Numbered from the stretch's first letter, positions 30,953 through 41,700 are shown. The stretch: 47,861 nucleotides of DNA from CAIVAT01 sp964455285 (GCA_964455285.1 CAYVVG010000022.1:1-47861), one strand, 5' to 3'. Translations and numbers: made by a program. The notes: generated from the letters alone by a model not told the origin.

Positions 30953-33535
30953 TTACTCTGCTATCTTTCCAGCGTACGTACCCCGCACCATGTTGATCGG
31001 GTTTGTAATGGGAGCTCCCAGGTTGCATGGGCCGAGCGTGGCCTTGAACAAATTGTTCGCTTTGGCATGAAATCCGGTGGTGAGTTTTACATAGTTATCT
31101 GCTTTATACTCCACATCGGTACCTAAACCTCCGGTGATCACACGGGAAGAAAGAACGTAATTGCTCGCCTCATAAAACTGATAACCGGTATAATTCGGAT
31201 TGCTGGGATCATTGCCCACGGTAAGACTCCAGCCAGATGCACAGGTTGAATAGAGGTTCGACCGCCACAATCCCCGGCCGTAAGTCCCCACCGTCAGCAC
31301 GTTGCTCGTCTCGTTGAGCTCGATATCGAATACCGGAACGGTCGGCAGCCCGTTGCGGAACGGGATCCAGTCGGTGTGGTTGTCGTCGCGGTAAAAAACG
31401 CCGATATCATTCCCTATATAGAGTGCGTCGGCGGGGGTTCCGCCGTTGTTCTCGACCGCAATGCAGTTGGTGGGAACATTGGGAAGCGATCCCGAACGGT
31501 TGATCCAGGTTGCGCCTCCGTCGGTACTTTCATACACCTTCTGGCCGGCGGTATATCCGCCCAGGGTGACAAATACCTGCAGGGAATTGGCCGGGTCTAC
31601 CGCGATAAAGGTGATGGTGAGACCGGGCAATCCTGCACTGACGTTGGTCCAGGTGCCGGCCGCATCGTCCGACCGGTAAATGGTAGCCCCGTTCGAGGCA
31701 TATATCCTGCTGGTGTTGCTGGTCCCAATGGCCATGGCGCCCCGTCCGTCGATCCCCGTGTTCGTCCAGGTGCTTCCCCCGTTGGTGCTTTTATAAACAT
31801 CGCTGTACCCGGCGTAAATGGTGGTGCTGGTGCCAGGGTTCATGACATAGGGCGTTACCCAGCTTCCGGTGGAGCCGGCAGGCTTGATACTGGTAAAAGA
31901 ATTGCCTCCGTCGGTCGATTTTCGCAGTCCTCCGTTCTGTGTCGAAGAATAGTAGATCAGCGGATTGGCGTGATCGATCATGCAATCCATTCCGTCGGCC
32001 CCGAGCATATGCTCCATGGAAGCCCCGCCGGCCCACTCGTTCGAACCATTGTCCTGGGTTCCGAAGATCTGCAGGTTCACGGAAGGTTCGTAACCGGCCA
32101 GCCGGTAGATCTGCGTGTGTGCGATACCCCCGGTAAGGTCGGTCCACGTACTTCCGAAATTGGTCGAGCGGAACACTCCTCCGTCGCTGACGCAGTAGAG
32201 GTAATTGTTCAGCGGATTGATCTCCAGCCCGTGAATATCGGCGTGGGTATAACCGATCCCTCCCGAATTGTCCCACATGGAGGTGATGGTCCACGAGGTT
32301 CCCCAGTTCGCGGAGGTCCAGGTGTTGATCCCCCCGATCATGACATCCGAACTGGCGCTCCTCGAAACGGCAATGGCAAGGTCGTAGGTTGCCTGGTTGT
32401 CATTGTCGTTCCCGGCAGGATCGTACCCCAGGATGTTGGGGGTGGTGGAGCGGGTCGAGAAGCTGGCGCCGCTGTTGGTGGAAAGGAAGGTTCCCCTGTA
32501 GGATCCTACCCCGGTCGATGGCCCCGCGAGAAGAAAAACATAGGTGGGCGCATCAGGGGTGACACCGATGGCGATGCGGGAAGCGGTGGTCGGCACCCCG
32601 GTGGTGGTCTCGGTCCAGGTGTCGCCCGTATCGGTCGATTTCCAGAATTCCGTGCTGTTCCCGGTGGCATACACGACCGTCGGATCTCCCGGTTTAAATT
32701 CGATATCCCGGAAACTGCCGGTCTTGACCTGGGTCCAGGTGGTCCCTCCGTTGGTGGTCTTATGGATGCCATCGGTGGAGACGGTAAACAGGACCAGGTG
32801 GTTGGTGGGGTGCATCAGCAGTTTGTACCCCCGTACGCTGGAGGTGACCTCGTAACTCAGTCCGGTCGATAACCAGGTTTCCCCCCCGTTGGTGGTCTTG
32901 AGCACGCCGATGGAATAGGTGTCGCCACCGTCTCCGTCACCTGAAAGGAGATACAGGATGTTGGTGTTGGTATAATCCACCGCGATGCCGGAAACTCCGA
33001 TGCTCGGCATTCCGTCGGTGAGAGGAGTCCAGGAGGTGCCGCCGTTGGTCGTTTTCCACAATCCGCCGGCAGGCGCTCCCACCCAGAAGATGCTGGAGTT
33101 CGAGGGATGGAAGGCAATGCAGTTAAGCCTCCCCACGCCGCCGTTCCAGCCGTTTCCCCAGGTGAAATCCGTGGGGCCGAGACTGGTCCAATGGCCGTTC
33201 GGCACATCGGTCGGTTCACCGTTGTCGGCATTTGCCAGGGATTCCATGTAGGCGTTGTACTCCTCAAAGTTGCGTGCCGCCCAGTTGGTTATTTTGCCAT
33301 CGGGCGTAAGCCTCCGTTCCGCCAGGTATTCCCAGCGTTTCCATTGCTTGTACCCGGATCCCCTGCCGGTGTTTTTGCCCTCGAAGTACTGTTCCATCCG
33401 GTTCCGGATGGTGGCAAAATCATCGGTTCCCGCATTCAGGTAGAGGTCCGAAACACTGTTCTGTCCCGAAAGACTTCCGATACCAATCATCAGGAAGACC
33501 CCCAGGAGGATATATAGGTGTGTTCTCATCTTCAT
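30953..33535 (-). CDS. Secreted Asp-box/BNR beta-propeller protein
   Basis: An 860-residue exported protein with a signal peptide (about 1-25) and at least nine Asp-box repeats of the form S-x-D/N-x-G-x-T/S-W (KTTNGGTSW, KSTDTGDTW, RSTNFGSTW, KSTNGGSTW, ESTDGGATW). These build sialidase/VPS10-type or xyloglucanase-type beta-propellers. The C-terminal 90 residues hold the motif YVKLTTGFHAKANNLFKA, a short beta repeat common in secreted Bacteroidota proteins. No canonical T9SS sorting domain is visible. Glycan binding is plausible, but catalytic residues cannot be assigned. ATG 33535 or 33529 is the start. Confidence 0.85.
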   Translation of the reverse strand: MKMRTHLYILLGVFLMIGIGSLSGQNSVSDLYLNAGTDDFATIRNRMEQYFEGKNTGRGSGYKQWKRWEYLAERRLTPDGKITNWAARNFEEYNAYMESLANADNGEPTDVPNGHWTSLGPTDFTWGNGWNGGVGRLNCIAFHPSNSSIFWVGAPAGGLWKTTNGGTSWTPLTDGMPSIGVSGIAVDYTNTNILYLLSGDGDGGDTYSIGVLKTTNGGETWLSTGLSYEVTSSVRGYKLLMHPTNHLVLFTVSTDGIHKTTNGGTTWTQVKTGSFRDIEFKPGDPTVVYATGNSTEFWKSTDTGDTWTETTTGVPTTASRIAIGVTPDAPTYVFLLAGPSTGVGSYRGTFLSTNSGASFSTRSTTPNILGYDPAGNDNDNQATYDLAIAVSRSASSDVMIGGINTWTSANWGTSWTITSMWDNSGGIGYTHADIHGLEINPLNNYLYCVSDGGVFRSTNFGSTWTDLTGGIAHTQIYRLAGYEPSVNLQIFGTQDNGSNEWAGGASMEHMLGADGMDCMIDHANPLIYYSSTQNGGLRKSTDGGNSFTSIKPAGSTGSWVTPYVMNPGTSTTIYAGYSDVYKSTNGGSTWTNTGIDGRGAMAIGTSNTSRIYASNGATIYRSDDAAGTWTNVSAGLPGLTITFIAVDPANSLQVFVTLGGYTAGQKVYESTDGGATWINRSGSLPNVPTNCIAVENNGGTPADALYIGNDIGVFYRDDNHTDWIPFRNGLPTVPVFDIELNETSNVLTVGTYGRGLWRSNLYSTCASGWSLTVGNDPSNPNYTGYQFYEASNYVLSSRVITGGLGTDVEYKADNYVKLTTGFHAKANNLFKATLGPCNLGAPITNPINMVRGTYAGKIAE

Positions 33536-33582
33536 CAATGTTTTTGAATGACATCACGCCTGCCGGTGACAGGCTCTTTCAT

Positions 33583-34056
33583 TTATCGTTTGGGTTTTTC
33601 GCCTTCCGGCTGGGTTTTCTGGCCTTTCAGCACCCCCTTTCGGGTCACCGTGGCCGGCGTGGAGGCATCCGGTTGCGTCTTAGCCCCTTTCAGGTCACGG
33701 CGGTTCACCGCCTTTACCGCGGGCTCAAGCCCGGCAGGCTGGGAACCGTCTACAACCGTTTCTCTCTCCGCAACAGACCTGCTGCGGTTCCCTTTTTCCG
33801 GTTCCGGGTACATTCTTTCGTCATCCGCGACTTTTACCGGTTTCCGGTTCAACGGAACGGCCTGTTCCGCGGCAGGATCCATCCGCGGATCCACCGGGCC
33901 GGCTACCACGGTCTTTGACGGATTGCGCGGCAAGGATCGTTCATAAGCAGCCTGCTCCTCCGGACTCCTTCGGACCTCTGCCTGGCTGCTCTGGGCCCGC
34001 GTGGAAGTGATGCCGAAGCAAAGCAACAATATTCCTGTATATAGGATCTTTTTCAT
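33583..34056 (-). CDS. Small secreted basic low-complexity protein
   Basis: I do not recognise this family. The 157-residue protein has a clear signal peptide (KKILYTGILLLCFGITSTRAQ) and a hydrophilic mature part rich in Pro, Glu, Lys and Arg that is probably unfolded. Two related units near the end (LKGAKTQPDAS and LKGQKTQPEGE) suggest internal duplication. It lies between two secreted-protein genes on the same strand and may be a periplasmic linker or accessory protein. The reading frame is convincing, but function is unknown. Confidence 0.6.
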   Translation of the reverse strand: MKKILYTGILLLCFGITSTRAQSSQAEVRRSPEEQAAYERSLPRNPSKTVVAGPVDPRMDPAAEQAVPLNRKPVKVADDERMYPEPEKGNRSRSVAERETVVDGSQPAGLEPAVKAVNRRDLKGAKTQPDASTPATVTRKGVLKGQKTQPEGEKPKR

Positions 34057-34087
34057 ATTTGCTGGATTAAGGAACGTGCTGGCACCG

Positions 34088-35584
34088 CTATTTTCTTACC
34101 GCTTTTCTCAGGGATGCGTTTTCCGCCTTCAGCGTCTCGAGCTCCTTTTTAAGCTCGCGCAGCATTTTCCCCTGCTCGATGGTGTAGAGCGTCAGCTCCT
34201 CGACCTTCTCCACCACCTGCTTCTGCATGTTCCCCAAGTGAAGTCCCCCGGATTCGATTTCGCGGGCCGAGGGAAGTCCCGGCAGGTGCCCGTTCTCACG
34301 GATGCTCTGTTCCAGGTCTTCGAGGCTCATGAGTTCGTAATCGCTCTTGAATACATAGTCGGGCCAGGATGCCATATCCTGTACAAGGACCTCTTCGCAG
34401 GCGATCTTCCCGTTTACGGAAAGCGTGTAACCGGTGGCCTCCGTCGTGGTGCCGATGCGCAGGTCGCCGCTCATGTAATTCGATCCGACGAAGTAGCTTC
34501 CCCAGTTTGACGTTCCGCCGGATGCGCTGCCGTAAACGCCGATCCGTTCACCGCCGCCGGTGGTCGCTGTAGCATAACCCTGAACGCCGATTACCCGCGA
34601 ACTGTAATCCTGGCCGTTGCCATAACCGTAAATACCGCGGTAAGCGCCCCTCCCATACACACCGTAACCAAATCCGGGCTGAGGCTCGGAAATCCCCTGT
34701 ACGGCGTAGGTGTCAACAGTCCGTGTATGGTTAACAGTGGCTGTGAACAGGTGCCCGGTAGAGTCATTTCCCGCCGAAGTGCCGCTGTTCCCTTCCACGG
34801 AAACACGGCCTTTGAAAAATCCGGCAAAATTCTGGTTGGCTCCGGCCGCTTCCGAATAGATTCCGAAGTTGTTCACCTGACCCCCGGTTCCGTCGCCCTT
34901 GAAATAGCCCGCATAGTTATTCAGCGCATTCCGTGCGGTCGAGAAGACCCCATAGTTGGAGCCGTTGGTTATATTGGCGCCGTCGGCAAAGAAAATACTG
35001 CCATAATTGGAGCTATTGTCATCGTTGTTCCAACCATACACGGCGGCGCCGTTGCTCCCGTTCGCCACCTTGATCCCCAGAACACCGATATTGGTAACGC
35101 TCAGCGGAATACCCAGCAACGCCGGAGAAAGAACGCCCAGGTACCCCTCGGCGTAGATGGTCGATCCGTTCTGATCGGCACCGCGTACGGCTCCCCTTCC
35201 GCTCACATAGTTCATCACATTCAACCCGTTGTTATCCGGTGAGGTCGTACCGATGCCGACCCGGCCCGAAGAAAAATAGATGTCCGGTCCGTTCGGATTC
35301 CAGAAGTCATAGGCGGCCAGGCTCATTTTCTGCCATGCGGCGCCATCATAATAATAGATGCCCGGGCTCGAATCGAGCTGGTACAACACCAGTCCGGCAG
35401 CCGGTACCAGCGGCCGCTGTGCCAGGTTCATGCGCGGCAGGAGCAAACCCCGGCTGCTCGACTTCACCTCGAGCATGGCCGAGGCATCCGGTGCGCTGCC
35501 ATCGGTATTGATGCTGACCTGGGAAAATCCAAGCAGGGATGAAAACAAGGCAATAACCATAAGGACTCCTCTCAGTGTGCTCAT
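34088..35584 (-). CDS. Secreted fiber-like protein with tail-fiber-type repeats and C-terminal coiled coil
   Basis: A 498-residue exported protein (signal peptide MSTLRGVLMVIALFSSLLGFSQ). Early blocks MLEVKSSSRGLLLPRM and GIYYYDGAAWQKM, then a long region of glycine- and tyrosine-rich repeats (YGVYGRGAYRGIYGYGNG, RIGVYGSASGG), match the fiber-like surface proteins of Bacteroidota. The C-terminus holds YTLSVNGKIACEEVLVQDM, then DWPDYVF-like and ENGHLPGLPSA motifs and a coiled coil (VEELTLYTIEQGKMLRELKKEL), probably a trimerisation region. ATG 35629 is an alternative start. Function is probably adhesive or structural. Confidence 0.82.
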   Translation of the reverse strand: MSTLRGVLMVIALFSSLLGFSQVSINTDGSAPDASAMLEVKSSSRGLLLPRMNLAQRPLVPAAGLVLYQLDSSPGIYYYDGAAWQKMSLAAYDFWNPNGPDIYFSSGRVGIGTTSPDNNGLNVMNYVSGRGAVRGADQNGSTIYAEGYLGVLSPALLGIPLSVTNIGVLGIKVANGSNGAAVYGWNNDDNSSNYGSIFFADGANITNGSNYGVFSTARNALNNYAGYFKGDGTGGQVNNFGIYSEAAGANQNFAGFFKGRVSVEGNSGTSAGNDSTGHLFTATVNHTRTVDTYAVQGISEPQPGFGYGVYGRGAYRGIYGYGNGQDYSSRVIGVQGYATATTGGGERIGVYGSASGGTSNWGSYFVGSNYMSGDLRIGTTTEATGYTLSVNGKIACEEVLVQDMASWPDYVFKSDYELMSLEDLEQSIRENGHLPGLPSAREIESGGLHLGNMQKQVVEKVEELTLYTIEQGKMLRELKKELETLKAENASLRKAVRK

Positions 35585-36009
35585 GACGACGGAGGAAGAT
35601 TGATCGTACAGAATAAAAGTTGATTTCATGGGAATGGATTTTGTGAATAACACCATATTATTGATTAAGGATTTTTGCACTTATCTCCCTAATATTTATA
35701 TTTAGGAATAAGAGTACTGTTTTATTTATTGGGCGTAAAAGTAATACATTTTACAGGCCATGTCAAGCTTTTTTATCAATTTTATCATGTTAAGAATTTC
35801 ACAAAAGACCGGGTTCGTAACGATCCACTGTTATCCGGCCGACACAATGTGCTGTCTATCTACTATAACATGTGTATTACATCCTTCCTTCACGTGTCAC
35901 GCCCCCCCGAACCGCCCTCGATGGCTGCCCGTGCGGGGAATGAACCGGTCATGGCCGGGATACCGTCAATTCCCGTACCTTTGGAGTGCAAGAGTAACCC
36001 GAATTCCGG
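35585..36009. other. AT-rich divergent intergenic region
   Basis: This stretch separates divergent genes and is markedly more AT-rich than its surroundings up to about 35,880. I see no RNA gene, no coding frame and no T-tailed hairpin. The TACCTTTG box at 35976-35983 serves the rightward gene. No exact -7 box was found for the leftward gene; TACTTTTA near 35,745 on the minus strand is a weak candidate. Confidence 0.6.
35976..35983 (+). promoter_or_regulatory. -7 promoter box for the GT-C gene at 36010
   Basis: TACCTTTG is an exact TAnnTTTG match ending 26 bp before ATG 36010. No TTG lies at the expected -33 distance. Confidence 0.55.
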
Positions 36010-37509
36010 ATGGCCGAACGCCTGCCCATACTTTCTTCGTCGCTGACCGCACTCCTCGCCCTGCTGCTCCTCGGATGCACGGTTTACAAAGCCGCGACGG
36101 CCTCCTTCACCCACGACGAGAGCTTCACCTACAACCATTATGTCACGGCGCCTGTGCCCGAAGTTGTCGCCCTGAAGCTGGTCTCGCCCAACAACCACTT
36201 GCTTAACACGTTGCTGATGAAGGGATTTGCCATCGTGCTGGGACCATCGCCCCTGGTTCTCCGTCTGCCCAATATCCTTGCCCACCTGGGCTTCCTGGTC
36301 TTCACCTTCCTCCTTCTGAAACGGTCGCACCCGCTGCTTCTGCTGCCTCTTTTCAGCCTGGTCAACTGCAATCCTTACCTGCTCGACTTCTTCGCCCTCG
36401 CCCGGGGGAACGGGCTGTCGCTCTTTTTTATGGCCGGAAGTCTCTGGTTCTTGTTAAAGTTTGCCCGGACACGCCAGACACCCGCCTTCGCGGGGGCTTC
36501 GGTAATGGCGGCCCTGGCGGTGCTCAGTCATTCGACGCTGGTGTATTATTTCCTGTCGATGGCGGCGCTCTCCCTCCTGCTGCCCCTGGTCGTGCCGGAA
36601 ACCCGGCAGCCCGGTTCCCATCAACCCGGCTATCCGCTGAAAAGAGTGATCCTGATCAATGCCGTCGCCGGAGGGGTCCTGACGGCCTTTCTCTGGCTCC
36701 CGGTGCACAAGCTGGTGGAAGCCGGACAGCTTTTCTACGGAGGCGAAAACGGCTTCTGGAAGGATACCGTTGGCACACTCACCGAAACCTTTTTCTACGG
36801 TACTGCCTACTCGGCCGGGGGGGGCGTCTTGCTGAAGGGGATCATCCTCCTGGTGATGCTGTCGGCGCCGGTCGCCATTTTTTTCGGTCACCGGAATCGG
36901 CAGGGGGATGGGGCGGGAAACACCCGCGACCTGATGCTCCTTTTCGCCCTCCTGGCAATGGCAGCGGGAATTGTCGCTGCCCAGTTTCTCCTGTCCGGGA
37001 TCAAACTCCCGGTGCGCCGGTACGGGTTGCTGTTCGCCCCGGTGTTCATGGTGACTTTCGCCGGCCTCCTACATTTCCTCGCGGAACGCAGCAAAGGAAA
37101 GGCGATGGCGCTGGCCACGGCCTGGACCCTGGCGGCGCTCTTCACCGCGCATACCCTGGCCTCCTTCTCCTTATCCTCATACCTCGACTGGACCTACGAG
37201 CGGAATGCCGCCCGGGTGATGGAGATCGTGGAGCAGGATCATCAAAAAGATCCCTCCGGTCATGCGGTCACGATGGGGATCACCTGGCTGTTCGAGCCGA
37301 CCGTCAACTTCTACCGGCAAACGCGGGAACTCTCCTGGCTGAAACCCGCGACGCGTGACGGTCCATCCGTCCCGGCCGATTACTACTATGTTTTCCGCGA
37401 CGACCTTCCGCGGATCCCCCTGCATGGCCGCCGGCCGGTGATCCTTTTTGACGATGGGGAGACTTTGCTGGTGAGGGGCCGGGGTGGGGTCCGGTCACCT
37501 CTCCAATGA
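36010..37509 (+). CDS. GT-C family membrane glycosyltransferase-like protein
   Basis: A 499-residue protein with about 10-11 transmembrane helices. The first outer loop holds FTHDESFTYNHY, with the acidic DE pair typical of GT-C enzymes that use polyprenyl-phosphate sugars (PMT/ArnT type). The next loop SPNNHLLNTLLMKG is also conserved in this group. A soluble C-terminal part of about 90 residues follows without the DFE-IDD module. It is a single gene; its end overlaps the convergent PorP/SprF gene by 15 bp. It probably glycosylates a lipid or surface protein; donor and acceptor are unknown. Confidence 0.82.
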   Translation: MAERLPILSSSLTALLALLLLGCTVYKAATASFTHDESFTYNHYVTAPVPEVVALKLVSPNNHLLNTLLMKGFAIVLGPSPLVLRLPNILAHLGFLVFTFLLLKRSHPLLLLPLFSLVNCNPYLLDFFALARGNGLSLFFMAGSLWFLLKFARTRQTPAFAGASVMAALAVLSHSTLVYYFLSMAALSLLLPLVVPETRQPGSHQPGYPLKRVILINAVAGGVLTAFLWLPVHKLVEAGQLFYGGENGFWKDTVGTLTETFFYGTAYSAGGGVLLKGIILLVMLSAPVAIFFGHRNRQGDGAGNTRDLMLLFALLAMAAGIVAAQFLLSGIKLPVRRYGLLFAPVFMVTFAGLLHFLAERSKGKAMALATAWTLAALFTAHTLASFSLSSYLDWTYERNAARVMEIVEQDHQKDPSGHAVTMGITWLFEPTVNFYRQTRELSWLKPATRDGPSVPADYYYVFRDDLPRIPLHGRRPVILFDDGETLLVRGRGGVRSPLQ

Positions 37510-38508
37510 CCCGATGGAGAGCAACAGTGCAAGCTCATGGGCAAATACGCTGGAACCGGATATATCCCTGTCGGTCAGGTCGATGCTGTACATTATCCGG
37601 GCAAACGAATCTTTCCGGAACGGCACGCGATACCCGATCCTGATCGATGTAACCTTTTCCGGCGAGGCATCATTCAGCACATCCCGGTACCAGATCCCGA
37701 GCGTGATATTCATCTTCACGAGGTCGACACCCGCCCGCAGAATGCCGGTTTTCCACTGATCCAGGTAAACGATGCCCGGACTGATCACCAGGGGATCGGC
37801 AAATCCCGGGAATTTCAGCGAGGAGGTGGACCGCTCCCCGGTCGAGAGCTCGAAGGTAGTGTGCGCAATCCAGGTACGGGGATAAGCACTCTTTGTCCCC
37901 GTAAGAAATGATACATCGGGCTCGAAAAGATGGTCGGCTGCGACTCCGGTGGTGTTCCTGAACCATCCGCCGTTCCTGCCAAACCGCGCGGCCAGCCCGA
38001 ATCCGAAATCTGCCACGGTCACGTCATCGCGATCCGGACCGTCAAAGCCGGTCGGAATGATAATCCCGTACTTCGGATCGTAAAAGGAAGACCAGTTCAA
38101 TTCATCCCAATCCATCTTCCGGTGCATGACCGACGCCTTCATCCCTGCCTGGAGGGCCACGCTGCTTCCGAAGCTGAACCTCGCCGCAAGGGAGATCCCG
38201 GCCTGCAGGGTGTGGAGATACTCGCCCTGCGACGAGCCATTCATGAACAACCCGACGCCGCCCAGGAACGGCACCTTCCGCTGCCCCCAGTCGCCCGAGA
38301 AACTGAACGACCCGACTTTCCAAGGCGTATCCATCCCCTGCAGCCGTCCGAGCGAACAGGTATGCAAACCAGCCTCAATTCCCGTCAATGCCGGGTTATG
38401 ATACTGGGGTGCATGTTCAAACTGGGTATAAACGATGTCCTGGGCGTTCGCACCCGTCAGCAGGAAGGCAAACAGCATTGCACCAGCCGCTTTAAGAATT
38501 CCTTTCAT
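37495..38508 (-). CDS. PorP/SprF family type IX secretion-associated outer-membrane protein
   Basis: A 337-residue outer-membrane beta-barrel-like protein with a signal peptide ending in TGANAQD. The N-terminal block QDIVYTQFEHAPQYHNPALTG is the family hallmark, followed by repeated amphipathic strands (GVGLFMNGSSQG, FGFGLAARFG). PorP/SprF proteins support type IX secretion or surface display of particular cargo and often lie beside the cargo gene. Here no cargo gene is adjacent; the nearest sorting-domain protein is at 29.5 kb. ATG 38508 is preferred over TTG 38517. Its upstream region contains the left direct repeat of the restriction gene. Confidence 0.92.
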   Translation of the reverse strand: MKGILKAAGAMLFAFLLTGANAQDIVYTQFEHAPQYHNPALTGIEAGLHTCSLGRLQGMDTPWKVGSFSFSGDWGQRKVPFLGGVGLFMNGSSQGEYLHTLQAGISLAARFSFGSSVALQAGMKASVMHRKMDWDELNWSSFYDPKYGIIIPTGFDGPDRDDVTVADFGFGLAARFGRNGGWFRNTTGVAADHLFEPDVSFLTGTKSAYPRTWIAHTTFELSTGERSTSSLKFPGFADPLVISPGIVYLDQWKTGILRAGVDLVKMNITLGIWYRDVLNDASPEKVTSIRIGYRVPFRKDSFARIMYSIDLTDRDISGSSVFAHELALLLSIGSLER

Positions 38509-38545
38509 ACTATTCAAAGGGTTATGCTCAATCGCACGGGGATCA

Positions 38546-38772
38546 AGAGTCTGAAAAACGCTTCTAAATTAGGGAGATTTATCGGTATGGAAATAACATA
38601 GGAGGTTCGGGACAATCCTCTTCAACCTTCGCAGCTCCCCGGCCCGCATGTGCTGCCGACCTTATTCCCTTATTGATTTCCTGGTGAAGGAAACGATGAT
38701 CTGCCCAATTCACAATGTTGCTCATTGCTCATTGCTCATTACTCATTGCAGGGGGTCGGGGTGGGGTGAACC
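38546..38772. repeat. Long direct repeat, left copy
   Basis: From AGAGTCTGAAAAACG through the conserved hairpin TTTCCT-GGTGA-AGGAAA (38677-38693), this segment matches 41846-41999 in register with about seven mismatches over about 154 bp. It continues into a second block of 7-bp units (GCTCATT, 38720-38747) and a G-rich stretch that also have a counterpart beside the right copy. The block overlaps the last codons of the restriction gene. Confidence 0.92.
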
Positions 38773-41700
38773 CATCTCCCCCACGATCTTCATCGTCTCC
38801 ACGCTCACGGTGCAGACGCGTTTCAGCAGGTCGATCACCTTTGTTTTGTAGTCGGCGAAGCGGTAGGTGTCGAACTTCTCGGCGATGGTGGGGTCGGAGG
38901 GCTTCTTCTCCTTGTACTGGTCGAGGATCCATTCGAGGGCCGAACGGTTGCCGAGCTTGTATTCCCAGGCTTCGGGCGGCACGCCGCTCAGGAAGGTGAG
39001 CTCGTCAATTTCAATGATACCGGCTGTTTTGTCGGCCTTCAGTTTTACTTTTATTTTCGGGATGTGCTGATACAGGACATCGGTATCCTGCACTTCATCT
39101 TTGAACATCTTCACCTGCCGCTTCGCCTCGGCCTTCACTTCGTAAGTGTTCTCCTTCAGATCGTAAGGGACCACGGTCTCATAGTGGATGTGCAGCTCCA
39201 TCAGCCGCCTCCCCCACTCCGCCCATTGCCTGAAATCGTCGTAAAAGGGCAGCCGCGGGAACTCCCGCTTCAGGTTCAGCTCGTACTTGGTGCGGTAGGC
39301 CGGGTTGTGCAACACGGCATAGGTATAATGAAAGATATCTTCCTTGGTGATGGTCTCGTCCTGGTAATGCTCCGTAAACTGCTGCAACCCCCAGTCGGTG
39401 AGGTTGTCGTGGCGGGTGCCGGTGGAATCGTAACGAAAAAGTGGAATATTCTGTCCATTTGGAGTAAATTGAAGGTGAGGAATATACTTGGTCGCCATAA
39501 CATGAAATGGATGTTCCATTCCACCTCCTTTAATCGAAATGCAAATATTATCCGGAAAAATTTCCGGCATTTTGTATAGCATTTCGTTGATATCCCGACT
39601 GAAATAATAAAATTGCTTTACGAAAGGCCGGAACATCGATTCAGTAAATGAAGACTTCCCGATTTCGATTTTCTTATCTTTCACCAATGCTTTCTTCAAA
39701 TCTCTAGTCCATTTAATTTTAGCACTTAACTCGGAATCCTTTTTTGAACAAACTCTTTGGTTTTCATAAACTTCATAGAAAAATCCTACCTTGTTTTTCA
39801 ACCCTTTCAGATTAAAATCATAAACCCACTCATCCCTGTTACTAACCACTCCCAGAGAAAAAAGCTTAAACAAGGCTTGTCCTTCTTTGCCTAATTTCAC
39901 TTCTTTACTTGCAAATGGTAGAAGCTCATCGAAATCCAATGATTCACTGATATTTATCCAATTATTACTTTTATCCGGAGTGATCTTCGAATAGATCAGA
40001 TTTGGGAATTTGTTCACCCGCAGATACTCCTTTTTCTCATCCGATTTTGCGTAATCTGATATTTCATTATAGTTAATTTGACAGCCATTTATTGCCTCAT
40101 TTTTAATCAAAAAATAAACAGCGACACCCACCCTGATCAAATCCGAAAAGACATTTCCGCCTTCCTTTTTTCTCTGTTCGCCGCTGATTCTTGCATTGCC
40201 TTTCAGATTGACGATCCATATCTCATTAAACTCCTGGCTGACTGCCTTTCTGAATCCATCGTAAGTTCTTGAATTAATGAACGAATTATTACTGACGAAC
40301 GCAACAATCCCGTTCCTATCAATTCGGTCGGAAGCCCACCTAAGAAACCGGGCATACATATCATACAATTTCGTCTTTTGTGCGGTACTAAAATTAATAT
40401 AGGTCTCCTTGATCCGCTTGTCGATGAAAGGATATTCCCGGTTCTTGTTGTTCTCGTTTTCGTTGGCCTGGTTGGCATTGTAAGGCGGGTTCCCGATGAT
40501 GACGGAGATCTTCTTGGAATTCTGCCGCCGGATGCGATCGGTGTTCTCGCTGGTGAGGGCGAACATGTCGTGCTGCCGGCCGCTGTAGGCAAGCGCATCG
40601 GTGTTATCGAGCGTATCGACGAAGCAGAGGTTGCGGAACTCCTCGTAGTAGCCCATCTTCTGCTTGAAGGTGAACTCAATGTTGAGGTTGGCCACGTAGT
40701 AGGGCAGGATGGCCACCTCGTTGGCGTGGATCTCGTGCAGGTATTTGTAAGCCAGGTACTGTTTCGGGATGTAGTCGATGAGCGAGGTGATGAAGGTGCC
40801 GGTGCCGGTGGCCGGGTCGAGGATTTCCACCTCTTTGTCCGACAGCGTTTTACCGAAATGGCGATGCAGCAGGTGATCGACGCTTTCGATCATGAACTGC
40901 ACGATCTCGTTGGGGGTATAGACCACGCCCAGCCGGTCGGCGGCTTTGGGATTATACACCTTGTAAAAGTTCTCGTAGAGCACCTTCAGGAACTTCTGCT
41001 TTTCGTGGTGGTCGGTAATGCCGGCGGCGGCGCTGTTGATGGCGTCGTAATAGTGTTCGATGAGAGCGAGCAGGTTGCGCCTTTCGCCGTAGGAGAAGAG
41101 TGTCTCCAGCAGCTTTTCCAGCTCGCGGGCGATGCTGTTGTGGCGGTGGAATTCGGGATCGTCGAAGATGCGGTTGAAGATGTCGCTGGTGAGGATGTGC
41201 TGGATCATCATCTCGCGCACATCGGCTTCGGTGATCAACGGGTTGATCTCGGCCTTGCAGAGTTCAAGAAATGTCTCGCTGCCTTTGATGAAATGCTCAT
41301 TCTTCTGCCCGGCCTCCTCGATGCGGCTGCGGAGGGTCTCGACGATGGTGGGGATGTCGGCCTTGAATTTCTCCATCGCATCCTCGAAGCGATAGATTGT
41401 CTCGCTGCGGAACCCGATGAATTCCGTCAGGATCCGGTGCAGCTTGTCGGGTTCCTTCATCGGCACGCGCATCGTCTCTTCGCCCCGCTGGAACAGCACG
41501 GCGGTGTGGCTGTCTTCGAACAGGATGTTGGTGAGCGGGTACCCTTTTTTGATCTTGGCATCAATCTCTTCGCCGAGGTCGGTTTTTTCGTCCTTGCTTT
41601 CCCAAAGGCCGATGTCGAGCCCGAAGAGGTTCTTCACGATCCCGTCGGGGCGCACCGCTTTTCCCTTGGTCCCCAGGCAGGCGATCTCGGCGATCACCTC

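Noticed and set aside
35585..36009. tRNA or other stable RNA gene in the AT-rich gap
   Set aside because: A GGTTCGTAA-like segment was examined, but no cloverleaf arms or CCA-type end can be drawn.
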